Shown here: piece after piece, positions 34,677-43,881 of the stretch
Layout: each line of letters begins with the position of its first letter
Position numbering within the stretch: position 1 is the first letter of the stretch
NCBI GenBank assembly: GCA_038231575.1
Contig: JBBRLB010000006.1
Location: forward strand, 1-64,000
DNA length: 64,000 nucleotides
From: CAITWF01 sp038231575
GTDB lineage: Bacteria; Verrucomicrobiota; Verrucomicrobiia; Opitutales; Opitutaceae
Direction of reading: 5' to 3'
The notes under the pieces: model-generated
Seen by the model: only the letters and a program-made list of their open reading frames with translations
The model's database searches: none
Told to the model about the DNA's origin: nothing
Made by a program: the position numbers and the translations under genes

Positions 34677-36734
34677 ATGACTCCGCGTTTCACCCGTTTT
34701 CTCTGCGCCGGTGTGGTGGCGCTCACGGTCTTGGCCGGCATTGAGGCGACTGCGGCCGAACCGCCAGCGCCGCTCGCGGCCCGGGATTTTTTCAGCCTGC
34801 CGAACGTCCGCTCGCCCAAGCTCTCGCCGGATGGAAAGAAAATCGCGTTTCTCTTTCCGCACGAAAATCGGATGGCGCTCGGACTCTTCGACCGCGCGAC
34901 GGGCGAATCGCGGCTCGTGCTCCGCGGCGAGGATGAGAGCCTCTACTCCTTTTTTTGGAAGGGCGACGACCGGATCGTGTTTCTCGCGGATTTTTCCGGC
35001 AACGAATCGTTCTTTATCGGCGTCACCGATCTCACCGGCAAAAAAATCCTGCGGCTGGCGGAATCGCAGCGCATCGAGGACAGCCTGACCGGGGCGTTCG
35101 CATTGATCCTCAGCCCGTTCGCGGCCGATCCCGAGCGGATCATCGTGGCGGGTTACTTCGCGGACAACGCCGACAACGCCACGTTTCTCGGTGGCGCGCT
35201 GACCGTCTCGCGACTCAACGTCCGCAACCGCGCCCGCTCACCGCTCTACGAATTCAAGGACAGTGATCGCGTGGCGCCGTTGGGCAGCGGGCTCGCCCTC
35301 GTGACCGACGCGACGGGCGTGCTCCGCCTCAAGGGCCGCATCGATGGCCACGAACTCGTGTGGGAACACCGCGCCACCGACGGTCATGAGTTCAAGGCGA
35401 TCGCGCGCCATCCGTTTCATGGCTACGCGGAGCAGTGGCAGCCGCTCTTTTTTGCGAAGGACAACGTCACGCTCTATCTCATCTCCCGCGAGGAGCACGA
35501 TCGGGGCGCACTCTATGCCTTCAACACGCGCACGCGGCAGCGCGGCCCGGCGATCTTCGTGCCGCCGGAGGGCGAGATTGGCGATCCACTCGCGCGCGAC
35601 CTCGCGGCCGCGTTGATCATGTCGCCCGAGGGCGACAAGGTGCTCGGCGTCGCCTACACGAGCGATCGCCTGCATTATCACTGGTTCGACGCCGAGCGGG
35701 AAGCGTTGCAAAAAAAACTCGAAGGCGCGTTCAAGGGTTGCGAGGTGCGCATCACGAGCACCGGCGACAAGGAGCAGGTCGCCCTCGTGCACGTGACCTA
35801 TGACCGCGAACCCGGCAGCTACTTCCTCCTCGATCAGACCGCCGGGAAGCTTTCGCTGTTCAAACGTGTTCGCGATCTCGAACCCGCGCGGCTGCGGCCG
35901 ATGGAGGAGGTCACGTATCCCGCGCGGGACGGACTGCAAATTCACGCGCTGCTCACGCGTCCGGCAGGCGCCGACGGCAAACGCATGCCGCTGATCCTTC
36001 ACCCGCATGGCGGGCCGTTTGGCATCCGCGACGAATGGGGCTTTAACGCGGAGGTGCAGTTTCTTGCGAGTCGGGGCTACGCCGTGCTGCAGCCGAACTA
36101 CCGCGGCAGCGGCGGCTACGGCCGCGAGTTTCTCAACAAGGGCCGGCAGCAATGGGGCCGCGCCATGCAGGATGATCTCACCGACGCGGTGAAGTGGGCG
36201 ATCGACCAGGGCATCGCCGATCCGGCGCGCGTCGCGATCTATGGTGCGAGTTATGGCGGCTACGCCTCGCTCGCGGGCGTGACCCTCACGCCGGAGCTGT
36301 ATTGCTGCGCGGTGAACTACGTCGGAGCGGCGGATCTCGACATCACGTTTAAGAACCGCGGCGATGACGCGTTTGTGCGCGACGGTGATTTCAACTACCA
36401 GCGCGAGTGGGTCGGGGCGACGGCGGAGTATCGCGCCGCGACTTCACCCGTGAATTTCGTCGAACGCATCCGCGTCCCCACCCTCCACGCCTACGGTGAA
36501 AAAGATCCGCGCGTGAAGATCGATCATTGGACGCGACTGGAGGCGCAGTTGAAAAAATTCGGCAAGTCCTACGAAGTAATCGAGGAAAAGCAGCAGGGCC
36601 ACGGCTTCCGCGACGAGAAGGCCTCGATCAAGTTCTATGAGCGGCTCGACTCGTTTTTCGCGCGCTACCTTGCGCCCGAAGGCCGGGTGAAGATTGGCGA
36701 GACCAAAGTGATCGACATGCCGGCGAAGAAGTGA
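34677..36734 (+). CDS. Secreted S9 family (prolyl oligopeptidase-like) peptidase (2)
   Basis: A 685-residue paralogue of the preceding peptidase. It has a signal peptide ending about residue 27 (ATAAEPP). A propeller follows with LSPDGKKIAFLFPHEN near the start. The catalytic domain shows Ser in GASYGGYA (about residue 525), Asp in YGEKDPR (about 609) and His in QGHGFRD (about 642). HPHGGPFGIRDEWGF and NYRGSGGYGREF match the first copy nearly word for word, indicating tandem duplication with divergence of the propeller. Probably periplasmic peptide cleavage. A terminator hairpin follows 3 bp after the stop. Confidence 0.92.
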   Translation: MTPRFTRFLCAGVVALTVLAGIEATAAEPPAPLAARDFFSLPNVRSPKLSPDGKKIAFLFPHENRMALGLFDRATGESRLVLRGEDESLYSFFWKGDDRIVFLADFSGNESFFIGVTDLTGKKILRLAESQRIEDSLTGAFALILSPFAADPERIIVAGYFADNADNATFLGGALTVSRLNVRNRARSPLYEFKDSDRVAPLGSGLALVTDATGVLRLKGRIDGHELVWEHRATDGHEFKAIARHPFHGYAEQWQPLFFAKDNVTLYLISREEHDRGALYAFNTRTRQRGPAIFVPPEGEIGDPLARDLAAALIMSPEGDKVLGVAYTSDRLHYHWFDAEREALQKKLEGAFKGCEVRITSTGDKEQVALVHVTYDREPGSYFLLDQTAGKLSLFKRVRDLEPARLRPMEEVTYPARDGLQIHALLTRPAGADGKRMPLILHPHGGPFGIRDEWGFNAEVQFLASRGYAVLQPNYRGSGGYGREFLNKGRQQWGRAMQDDLTDAVKWAIDQGIADPARVAIYGASYGGYASLAGVTLTPELYCCAVNYVGAADLDITFKNRGDDAFVRDGDFNYQREWVGATAEYRAATSPVNFVERIRVPTLHAYGEKDPRVKIDHWTRLEAQLKKFGKSYEVIEEKQQGHGFRDEKASIKFYERLDSFFARYLAPEGRVKIGETKVIDMPAKK

Positions 36735-36736
36735 CG

Positions 36737-36756
36737 ACGAGGTTGCTCCTCGTTTT
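36737..36756 (+). terminator. Rho-independent terminator after S9 peptidase 2
   Basis: Arms ACGAGG (36737-36742) and CCTCGT (36748-36753) enclose a 5-base loop and run into TTTT. The hairpin begins just after the stop codon of the second S9 gene. Confidence 0.65.
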
Positions 36757-36783
36757 CATGGCGAGGAGCGAAGCGGCGAACCC

Positions 36784-36834
36784 ATCCAGCGGTTCGACGA
36801 GCTCACGGTTCTGAGCCTGATCGAGGGGCTGGAT
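36784..36834. repeat. Degenerate interspersed palindrome
   Basis: Outer arms ATCCAGC (36784-36790) and GCTGGAT (36828-36834) bound a core with GGTTCGACGAGCTCACGG and TTCTGAGCCTGATCGAG. The core resembles a repeat found in many bacterial genomes (GGTTCGACAAGCTCACC...CCTGAGCCTGTCGAAGG). A fragment with CCTGAGCCT also lies near 63676. Confidence 0.45.
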
Positions 36835-36873
36835 CGCCACGCGGCGGCGCGGAGCTCGCGATGACAAGAGGGC

Positions 36874-37449
36874 TCACTGCACGCGTTTCACAGTGATCCA
36901 CGCGTTGGCGTATTTCAGCCGCCAATAGCCGTTGCCCGACTGATAAATTTCGACCTCGGCGTTTTGCACCGTCGGCAATTCGTAAACTTCGGTGCCGATC
37001 TGACGCCAGACCTGGCCGTCGGTCAGCGGAAAATAAGTGCCACCGAGCCAGCCGCTGAATTCGCCGACGACGTGCGCGGTGAAGCGCACGCGGTAATCTT
37101 CTTCCTGCTTGCGTTTAAAAACGTCCAGCGTGCGCGCGACGACGCCGGGCTCCGCTTTCTTTTTGTATTCCTCGACGGCGGTGGCCGCGGCTTTTTTTTC
37201 GGCCTGCGATACTTTTTCGACGGCCTGCTGCTCGACTTGCGCCACGGCTTGCTGGACGGCCGCAGTTTTTTCGCCGCGAGTGTAAGCAGCGACGGACGCA
37301 TCGAGCGCGGCGAGTTGCTTCGGCGAAAGCGCCGCGAGGCCGAGACGCTCTTTGTCCGCGGCGCTGAGCGTCTGGCTGAAGGGCGGCGCGTCCGCCGCGT
37401 GAGAGGTAAGCGCCACGAGAAAGAGCGCGATACAGGCAAAGCGTTTCAC
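36874..37449 (-). CDS. Secreted protein with charged helical middle and beta C-terminus, function unknown
   Basis: A 191-residue protein with signal peptide MKRFACIALFLVALTSHA. A helical, probably coiled-coil region at about residues 60-110 is rich in Ala, Glu, Gln and Lys (VQQAVAQVEQQAVEKVSQAEKKAAA). The C-terminal 80 residues are beta-rich with YRVRFTAHVVGEFSGWLGGTYF and end WRLKYANAWITVKRVQ. Proteins with a helical part and similar end occur in Verrucomicrobiota without known function. It stands alone between the S9 genes and TonB receptor 2; an A-run and hairpin separate it from the latter. Confidence 0.68.
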   Translation of the reverse strand: MKRFACIALFLVALTSHAADAPPFSQTLSAADKERLGLAALSPKQLAALDASVAAYTRGEKTAAVQQAVAQVEQQAVEKVSQAEKKAAATAVEEYKKKAEPGVVARTLDVFKRKQEEDYRVRFTAHVVGEFSGWLGGTYFPLTDGQVWRQIGTEVYELPTVQNAEVEIYQSGNGYWRLKYANAWITVKRVQ

Positions 37450-37490
37450 GGCAGAAAAATTATCCGCGGCGCGACGCGGCGCGAGCGCGA

Positions 37491-37525
37491 AAAAAAAACG
37501 CCCGTCCCGCTGAGCAGGACAGGCG
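37491..37525 (-). terminator. Terminator of TonB receptor 2
   Basis: On the minus strand CGCCTGTCC (37525-37517) pairs with GGACGGGCG (37507-37499) with one bulge and is followed by a run of eight or more T residues. A second small hairpin, CATCGGCT/AGCCGATG (37538-37556), lies between it and the stop codon. Confidence 0.8.
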
Positions 37526-37564
37526 TGTCAAAAACATCATCGGCTGGAAGCCGATGCCCCTCAC

Positions 37565-40459
37565 TTAGAATTTGCGCGTGAGTTGGCAGTAAACGAAGCG
37601 GCCTTCCGAGCTATAGAGGAAGCTCGGGTAGCCGGTCGCATTGCCGGCGTTGCCGGAGGCGAACGGAGGATTTTTGTCGAACACGTTGCGCGCGCCAACG
37701 GTGAGCTTCGTGTCGGCGAGCCACTGGCCGAGCTCACCGTGGAAGGTGTAGCCGACCTGCGCGTCGCAGAACCACGTGCGCTTGACGAAGAAGTTGGCCT
37801 TGGGGTCGGTGTTGTCGGTCGTGTCCCAGAAGCCGTCGTTGAAGTTGCCGGCGAAGAGGGCGCTGTAGCCCTTGTAATTCCAGTTGATCTGGGCGCGGCC
37901 TTTCCAGCGCAGGTAGGCGTTGTCGCTGCCCGTGCCTTCGGCGGTCGGCTGACTGACGATTTCCAGCAACGGGCTGCCGGCGACGCTGGATTGTTTGTAG
38001 TGGGTATACATGCTCCACACCGTCGAGACGTTGAAGCGGCCGGCGTTGTCGGTCTTGAAGCTGTAGTCAGCGGAGTAGTCGAAACCCGCAGCTTTCGTGA
38101 TGCCGATGTTGAAGAACACCGAGTTGATCACATCGAGCGAGCCGTCGGCGAGCAGCACGACACTCTCACCGGGGAGCAAGCCACCCGGCGCGGAACCCGC
38201 CGCGCCCTTCGGCACGCGGCCGAAGAAACGGTTGACGGTGTCCTGATAGTTGTTCGAGACGGTGCCTTTGCGCTCAACTTCCCAGTAATCGACTCCGAGG
38301 TTGAGGCCCTTGAGTCCGGCCATCTGCGGCGACCAGACGAAGCCAGCGTTGAGATATTTGGTTTTTTCGGGCGCGAGGCGGCGATTGCCTGCGACCGTGA
38401 CGTTCTGCTCAGGCTCGAAGGCGAAGCCAGCGAGCGGGTGTGTAATCGGGCTGAGGCTCGAGGTCGGCGTGGAGTAAAGTTCGTAGAGCGAAGGCTCGCG
38501 GAAACCTTTCGACCAGCTCGCGCGGAGCGTGAGGCTGCTGTCCACGGGCTGCCAGCGGACGCCGAACTTCGGGACGGTCGTTGTTTCCTTGTTGGTCACG
38601 AAATCTTCGTGGCGAACCGCGACGGTCGCGCTGAGATCGTGCGCGCCGGGCACATTCTTCACGACCGGAATGCTCCACTCGGCAAACACGCCCCAGACTT
38701 TGCGCTGACCTTGGGTGATCGCGTTGGCACTGCTGCCGATGAGGTCACCCGTCGTGCCGTAAGCATCAGGGAACTGGTTGAGCTGCTCGTGGCGGGCATC
38801 GGCGCCAATCGCGAAGCCGACGGGGCCGGCCGGCAGATCGATGAGGCTGCCGGTCGAGAGGACGGCATTGAACTGATTCAAGAGGGACTCGTTGCGGTCC
38901 TTGGTGGTGACCTTGGCGGCACCGACGACTTTAGCGTTGTTTGGAATCGCGACCTGGTAGTAGCCGAACGGATTGTAGGGACTCGTGGTGCCGAGGTAGT
39001 CGGAGCTGCCGGGCGTGAAGAACGAGTCGGCGGCGTTGACCACCCGGTTGAACAGCCGGGCCGAGACGAGCGTGTTGCGCGCGGTGTCCTTGATCGACGA
39101 GTAGCTGTAGCCCGCGTCGAAATTCCATTTGCCCATGATATTGTCGGCCTTGACGCCGGCGGTGATCAGCGCGGCGTCCGTGGTATTGCGGAAAATGCGG
39201 TTACCGAATTCCGCGAGCCGGGCACGCGTGCCGCCGGTGATATCGACGTTGAACGGATTAAACGGATTGTAGGCGCCAGCGGCCGCCACGCGGCCGGTCA
39301 CGCCGGATAAAGGCAGTGGGCTCGCCGTGCGCGCCGGGATCACCAGCGTGGTTGAGCCAGCGGAGGTGAAGCTACCAGTGGCCGACGGCGCAAGCTGGTT
39401 CTCGGTGTTCGCGTTTTGGTAGGAGGTGTCAATGTAGAGCTTGACGTTATCCGTGCCGAAAATCTTGCGATCGGCATAGGCAAACACGCCGCGATTATCG
39501 CGCCGCGGATAGGACATCGAGAATTCGTTGAAGTTAAAGGACGACGGGCGGGTCGTGCCGACGCGATAGGTGTTGGCGGCGGTCAGACCGTTGTTCGATG
39601 AGTTCGGCTGCGACGAGACGTAGATGCGCGCACCGGCGGCCTGGGCAGCCGTGAGCGTGATACCGGCGGCGATCGCAGCGGCGGGCGTGATCTGGAGGTT
39701 CAACGGGCTCGCATTGGAGCTGAGGAACGGCGGAATCTCGGAATACTTGCGGTCGCGATTCATGATCGCGTTTTTCTTGTAGTAGTTGAACCCGACCATC
39801 GCGCTGGCCTTGTCGGTCTGGACGCCAGTGATGAGCGCGGCGTTGAACTCGGTGGAGTCCTTGTTGGTCGTGTTGCCGTAGTTCAACATCACTTCCGTGC
39901 CGTCAAAGCCGCGGCGCATCTTGATGTTGACGACGCCGGCGACGGCATCGGCGCCGTAGATGGCGGACGCGCCGTCCTTCAGCACCTCGATGCTGTCTAC
40001 CGCGGAAAGCGGAATGGAGTTGAGGTCGACGAAGGCAGTGGTGCCGCCGTTACCGACCGGGTAGCTGGCGACGCGGCGGCCGTTGATCAGCACGAGCGTG
40101 GCTTCGGAACCGAGGCCGCGGAGCGAGATCGAGGAGGCGGCGGGCGTGAAACCCGTGGCGTTGTTCGAAATCGGCACCGAGCCGCCGTTGGAGGCGGTAA
40201 TTTTCTGGAGCAACTCCGAGGTGGTGGTGAGACCGGACTCGTCGATGACCTTCTTATCGATGCGGATGACGGGCGAGACGCCGGCCGTGAACGCGGTTTC
40301 GTTGGTCGGGATGTAGGAGCCCGTCACGACGAAGGACTCGAGTTTCTGTGGTTCGTCTTTCTTGGCAGCGGTTTGAGCAAACGCCGACGGGGGCAGGGAC
40401 GCCGCAAGGCCGCACACGAGCGACAATACAGCAGTATTCTTCCAGATACGCATGTTCAT
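37565..40459 (-). CDS. TonB-dependent outer membrane receptor (2)
   Basis: A 964-residue receptor with signal peptide (MNMRIWKNTAVLSLVCGLAA, cut after SAFAQ). TonB-box-like LESFVVTGSYIP is followed by plug motifs: SELLQKITASNGG, SLRGLGSEATLVLINGRRVA and DSIEVLKDGASAIYGADAVAGVVNI. The barrel ends in VYCQLTRKF with the terminal Phe used for outer membrane assembly. The ligand is unknown; no operon partner is present. The leader ACAACAACCACAACCACT contains no Shine-Dalgarno. A hairpin with a T-run marks the 3' end. Confidence 0.93.
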   Translation of the reverse strand: MNMRIWKNTAVLSLVCGLAASLPPSAFAQTAAKKDEPQKLESFVVTGSYIPTNETAFTAGVSPVIRIDKKVIDESGLTTTSELLQKITASNGGSVPISNNATGFTPAASSISLRGLGSEATLVLINGRRVASYPVGNGGTTAFVDLNSIPLSAVDSIEVLKDGASAIYGADAVAGVVNIKMRRGFDGTEVMLNYGNTTNKDSTEFNAALITGVQTDKASAMVGFNYYKKNAIMNRDRKYSEIPPFLSSNASPLNLQITPAAAIAAGITLTAAQAAGARIYVSSQPNSSNNGLTAANTYRVGTTRPSSFNFNEFSMSYPRRDNRGVFAYADRKIFGTDNVKLYIDTSYQNANTENQLAPSATGSFTSAGSTTLVIPARTASPLPLSGVTGRVAAAGAYNPFNPFNVDITGGTRARLAEFGNRIFRNTTDAALITAGVKADNIMGKWNFDAGYSYSSIKDTARNTLVSARLFNRVVNAADSFFTPGSSDYLGTTSPYNPFGYYQVAIPNNAKVVGAAKVTTKDRNESLLNQFNAVLSTGSLIDLPAGPVGFAIGADARHEQLNQFPDAYGTTGDLIGSSANAITQGQRKVWGVFAEWSIPVVKNVPGAHDLSATVAVRHEDFVTNKETTTVPKFGVRWQPVDSSLTLRASWSKGFREPSLYELYSTPTSSLSPITHPLAGFAFEPEQNVTVAGNRRLAPEKTKYLNAGFVWSPQMAGLKGLNLGVDYWEVERKGTVSNNYQDTVNRFFGRVPKGAAGSAPGGLLPGESVVLLADGSLDVINSVFFNIGITKAAGFDYSADYSFKTDNAGRFNVSTVWSMYTHYKQSSVAGSPLLEIVSQPTAEGTGSDNAYLRWKGRAQINWNYKGYSALFAGNFNDGFWDTTDNTDPKANFFVKRTWFCDAQVGYTFHGELGQWLADTKLTVGARNVFDKNPPFASGNAGNATGYPSFLYSSEGRFVYCQLTRKF

Positions 40460-40617
40460 GGATGGAGCAGTGGTTGTGGTTGTTGTAGTAAGCAGCCAAT
40501 GCGGCTCGCGCCGCCATTTGCTTGAACTTAGGGAGCAGTGGCGGTTCGAAACGTGCAACACAAATGAGACAAATGGGTGACGACCCTATTCTCCCAGATG
40601 CAACAACCTAACAAAAG

Positions 40618-40653
40618 AAAAGAGGCGGCCCGCCAGAGCGGACCGCCTCTTTT
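40618..40653. terminator. Bidirectional terminator downstream of TonB receptor 3
   Basis: AAAGAGGCGGCCCGC (40618-40632) pairs with GCGGACCGCCTCTTT (40639-40653) with one mismatch. T residues follow in either direction. It lies just after the stop of receptor 3 (minus strand) and upstream of receptor 2. A smaller hairpin CGCGGGAAGC/GCTTCCGCG sits between it and the stop. Confidence 0.85.
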
Positions 40654-40685
40654 AGAAACGCGGGAAGCATGAGCTTCCGCGAAGG

Positions 40686-43600
40686 TTAGAACTTCTTCGA
40701 AACTTCCATGAAGTAGAAGCGGCCGATGATGTCGTAGCTGCGCTTGTCAGTGTTGTCTTCGTTGCCGTCCGGGATGTAGGGGGCGATCTTGTTCGTCAGG
40801 TTGTTGACGCCGGCGAGCACCGAGATGCCGTTATACCAGCCCTTGCCCGCGAAGGCGTAGCCGACCGAGAGATCCGCGGTGACGACCGACGGAATGGTGT
40901 AGGCCTTGCCGTCCGCGCGCTGAGTGTTGACGGTGTTCTGACGCGCAAAAAGCGAACCAGCATCGACAACGGTCGGCGTGTAGGAGATCAGCAGCGAGGT
41001 GCTGAAGCCCTTGAAGAGCCAGTTGCCGAAATAGTTAATTTTGTAGCCGGGCAGCACACCGTTGGAGCCACCAAGGCCGAAGGTGCCGCTGGTCTGCTGA
41101 CGCGCATACTGCGCATTACCGCTGGAGGGACCCGAGCGGAATTTGTAGTTGAAGAGAATGTTGGCATTGGCCCCAAGGGTCAGCTTGCCGTTGTTCTGCA
41201 TCATGCTCGACGGGACGTTGTAGTTCACGCCGACATCGAGACCGTCGGTGTATTGCTCGCCCGCGGGATCCGTTTGAACCGTGATGCCGCCAATGTTCAC
41301 CGAAGTGACTTGGTTCGGAGCAGTGGAGGTCATCTTTGAGCCGTCCGCAAAGATGAACGTGGCGGCGTATTTTGAAGCGGAGCCCTTGGCGTTCAAGTCG
41401 CCGTAGATGGCCGTATAGTCAAAGCCACCGACCTTGTCCTGCTTCACGAAATAGTAGTCCACGTTCAACGAGAGCCCAGCGACTTGCTTCGGCGAATAAA
41501 CGACGCCGAACGTGCGGCTGATCGACTGGGACGGTTGGAGCGACGGATTGGAAATCTGCGACGTGTTGCCGCCGAACTGGCCAGTCAAGAACACCGTCGG
41601 GCTGACGGCGCCACCAGAGCTGGAGATCGTGCCCTTCGGAATCGTGAAGGTCGGTGAGTTGCCCTGCGCAGGGCCGAAGAGGCTGAAGATCGACGGAGCG
41701 ATGAAGCCCTTGGCGTAGGTGCCGCGGATCGTGAGATCGCGATCGAGCGGCTGCCACTTGAAGCCGACGCGCGGGACCTTCGAGGTCGAATTCGAACTCA
41801 GCTTTTCGTAACGGCCCGACGCTTGGAGATCGAGCAAGTAGGCGCCCGGAAAACGATAGGAACCGCCGAAGATCGGAATGTCTACTTCGACAAAGGCCGA
41901 GCGCGTGGAGCGCATGCCCCCGGCGAACGTGCTGGCGGCGTTGTAGCCGAGCGCGAGCCCTTGGGCGAACAGACCGTCCACCGAGGCGAGGAGCGACTCA
42001 CGGCGGTATTCGGTGCCGAGCGCAAACGCGAATTTGCCCGCGGGCAGATCGAGCGGCGTGCCGCGGAGCAGCGCGTTGAACTGCGTGAGCTGCGTCACGC
42101 CGTTCTTGAAGAGCACCGTGCTGGCGGCCGCGATAGCGCGGGGATCTTGCTGGAAGCCCTGCACGGAGAAATAATTCCAGACTGGGACATTGCCCGCGGA
42201 ATCCGTGTAGGTGGAGAGCGGACGACCAGCCGCATTGAGCACGTAAGCCGTGCCCGCAGCGTTGAGCAACGGCGTGAGCAGCTTGTTCATGACTGCGCCG
42301 TTGGCACCGCCGAAGATTTGCTGCGTGGCGGACGCGCGGCTGTAGGTGCCGTCGATCTGCCAGCTATAGTTCTCGTTGATATCGCCCTTCAAGCCGGCGA
42401 CCAAACGATACGTGTCGGTCACGTCGTTGGCAAAACGGTTGCCGATGTCGACGAGGCGGGTGCGGACGCCGGGGTCGCCGGTGAAGCCGCTGCCAATACC
42501 GATCCCGAAGGGATTGTAGGGATTGTTCGCCGGGATGATGAGGTTGTTCGAGCCGACGCCCGCGAGCGGGGACGGAGCGAGCACGGTGCCGTTGTTAATG
42601 GTCTCGGCGTAGAGGGCGTCGGCGAAGGCGACGAGGTTCTTGCCAAAGATTTCGTGCTCGCCGGAAACGACGACCTGGCGACGGTCGGTCGGCACGATGG
42701 AAGCGGTGCCGAATTGCGTCGTGTTGAGAATCGTCGCGCCACCGCCGGACGCGGCGGACAACGGCGTCGTGGTGATCGTGAGGTAGGTGCCGGCGGCATT
42801 CAGCTGCGCGATCGTCTGGGGCGCCTGATTCGGATTGGTCCGGAGCGGGGGCGAGACGAGCGCGGCGTTGTAGCCGGGCGCGCCCTTCGCGAGGGGTGAA
42901 CCCGCGAGGATGAAGTTGCCGACGCGGCCTTGGAAGCTGCCGGAGTAGTAGCTGGGCAACGCGGCAGAAGCGCCGAGGGCGTTGAGGCCGGCCACATCGA
43001 GCGACGCGACCTTGCGATTTGTGCTCGTGAGCTGATCGTTGCGATAGTAGTCGAAGCCGACGGTGATCGAAGAGCCATCCTTCGAAACGCCGCCGATGAT
43101 GCCAGCGCCAAAGGTCGTGTAGTCGCGCTTGCCGGTCGCACCGTAGCGGGTGCGAACTTCGAAACCATTGTAGTCCTTCTTGAGGATAAGATTCACGACC
43201 CCGGCGATGGCGTCAGAACCATACAGCGTGGAAGCGCCGTCCTTCAGGATTTCGATGCGGTCGATCATCCCGAGCGGAATCGCGTTCAAGTCCACCGCGG
43301 TGCCTTGCGAGAACGGCGAACCGACCATGCGGCGGCCATTGACGAGGACGAGGGTCTGGATGTTGCGCAGGGCGATATTCGCCTCGCCGCCACCGCCGTT
43401 GTTAACTTCGGTGCTGGTGTTACCGTTGCCTTGGAAGTCCGGGTTGAACTTCTTCAGGAGTTGGGTCGCATCGGTGACGCCAGACGACATGATCTGACGT
43501 TCGTTGATGATGTCGACCGGACTGGGTCCGACGAGCTCAGAAACCTTGATCATGGAACCGGTGACCTCGAACTTTTCGAGGGTCATCGTTTCTTCCTTGG

Positions 43601-43715
43601 GTGAGGCGGCCGTAGCCGGTTTCGTTTGAGCGAAGCCGGTGTTAACCGCGAGGAGGGCCGAAACTGCCGCAAAAAGCGACAGCACAGCCGTAAACTTCCG
43701 CGTGCGGATGTTCAT
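40686..43715 (-). CDS. TonB-dependent outer membrane receptor (3)
   Basis: A 1009-residue receptor with signal peptide (MNIRTRKFTAVLSLFAAV, cut after TGFAQ). The TonB-box-like LEKFEVTGSMIK is followed by the plug: QLLKKFNPDFQGNGN, ALRNIQTLVLVNGRRMVG and DRIEILKDGASTLYGSDAIAGVVNLI. A large barrel ends RFYFMEVSKKF. It is similar in plan to receptors 1 and 2 but diverged, so this is a paralogous set rather than a recent duplication. The leader is CCACAACCACAACCAACTG without a Shine-Dalgarno. A decamer TTGTCATAAG about 60 bp upstream recurs before receptor 1. It is divergent from the XdhC gene. Confidence 0.93.
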   Translation of the reverse strand: MNIRTRKFTAVLSLFAAVSALLAVNTGFAQTKPATAASPKEETMTLEKFEVTGSMIKVSELVGPSPVDIINERQIMSSGVTDATQLLKKFNPDFQGNGNTSTEVNNGGGGEANIALRNIQTLVLVNGRRMVGSPFSQGTAVDLNAIPLGMIDRIEILKDGASTLYGSDAIAGVVNLILKKDYNGFEVRTRYGATGKRDYTTFGAGIIGGVSKDGSSITVGFDYYRNDQLTSTNRKVASLDVAGLNALGASAALPSYYSGSFQGRVGNFILAGSPLAKGAPGYNAALVSPPLRTNPNQAPQTIAQLNAAGTYLTITTTPLSAASGGGATILNTTQFGTASIVPTDRRQVVVSGEHEIFGKNLVAFADALYAETINNGTVLAPSPLAGVGSNNLIIPANNPYNPFGIGIGSGFTGDPGVRTRLVDIGNRFANDVTDTYRLVAGLKGDINENYSWQIDGTYSRASATQQIFGGANGAVMNKLLTPLLNAAGTAYVLNAAGRPLSTYTDSAGNVPVWNYFSVQGFQQDPRAIAAASTVLFKNGVTQLTQFNALLRGTPLDLPAGKFAFALGTEYRRESLLASVDGLFAQGLALGYNAASTFAGGMRSTRSAFVEVDIPIFGGSYRFPGAYLLDLQASGRYEKLSSNSTSKVPRVGFKWQPLDRDLTIRGTYAKGFIAPSIFSLFGPAQGNSPTFTIPKGTISSSGGAVSPTVFLTGQFGGNTSQISNPSLQPSQSISRTFGVVYSPKQVAGLSLNVDYYFVKQDKVGGFDYTAIYGDLNAKGSASKYAATFIFADGSKMTSTAPNQVTSVNIGGITVQTDPAGEQYTDGLDVGVNYNVPSSMMQNNGKLTLGANANILFNYKFRSGPSSGNAQYARQQTSGTFGLGGSNGVLPGYKINYFGNWLFKGFSTSLLISYTPTVVDAGSLFARQNTVNTQRADGKAYTIPSVVTADLSVGYAFAGKGWYNGISVLAGVNNLTNKIAPYIPDGNEDNTDKRSYDIIGRFYFMEVSKKF

Positions 43716-43881
43716 AGTAGTTATCAGTTGGTTGTGGTTGTGGTAAGGCCAAGGCAGCCCGTGCTGCTTTCGCTTATGACAAGGCCAACAGGCGCGATAC
43801 CAGCGGCGCAAGCGAAATTATGGTTACATTCCCTTATGTCCTTGGCTTGCCAAGCACCCCGCTGTGCGCCCTTTTGTCCCA

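Noticed and set aside
37583..39310. A 575-codon open frame on the plus strand opposite TonB receptor 2
   Set aside because: It is the complement of a highly biased coding frame. Its product is rich in Arg, Glu and Asp with no motifs, whereas the minus strand encodes a full receptor.
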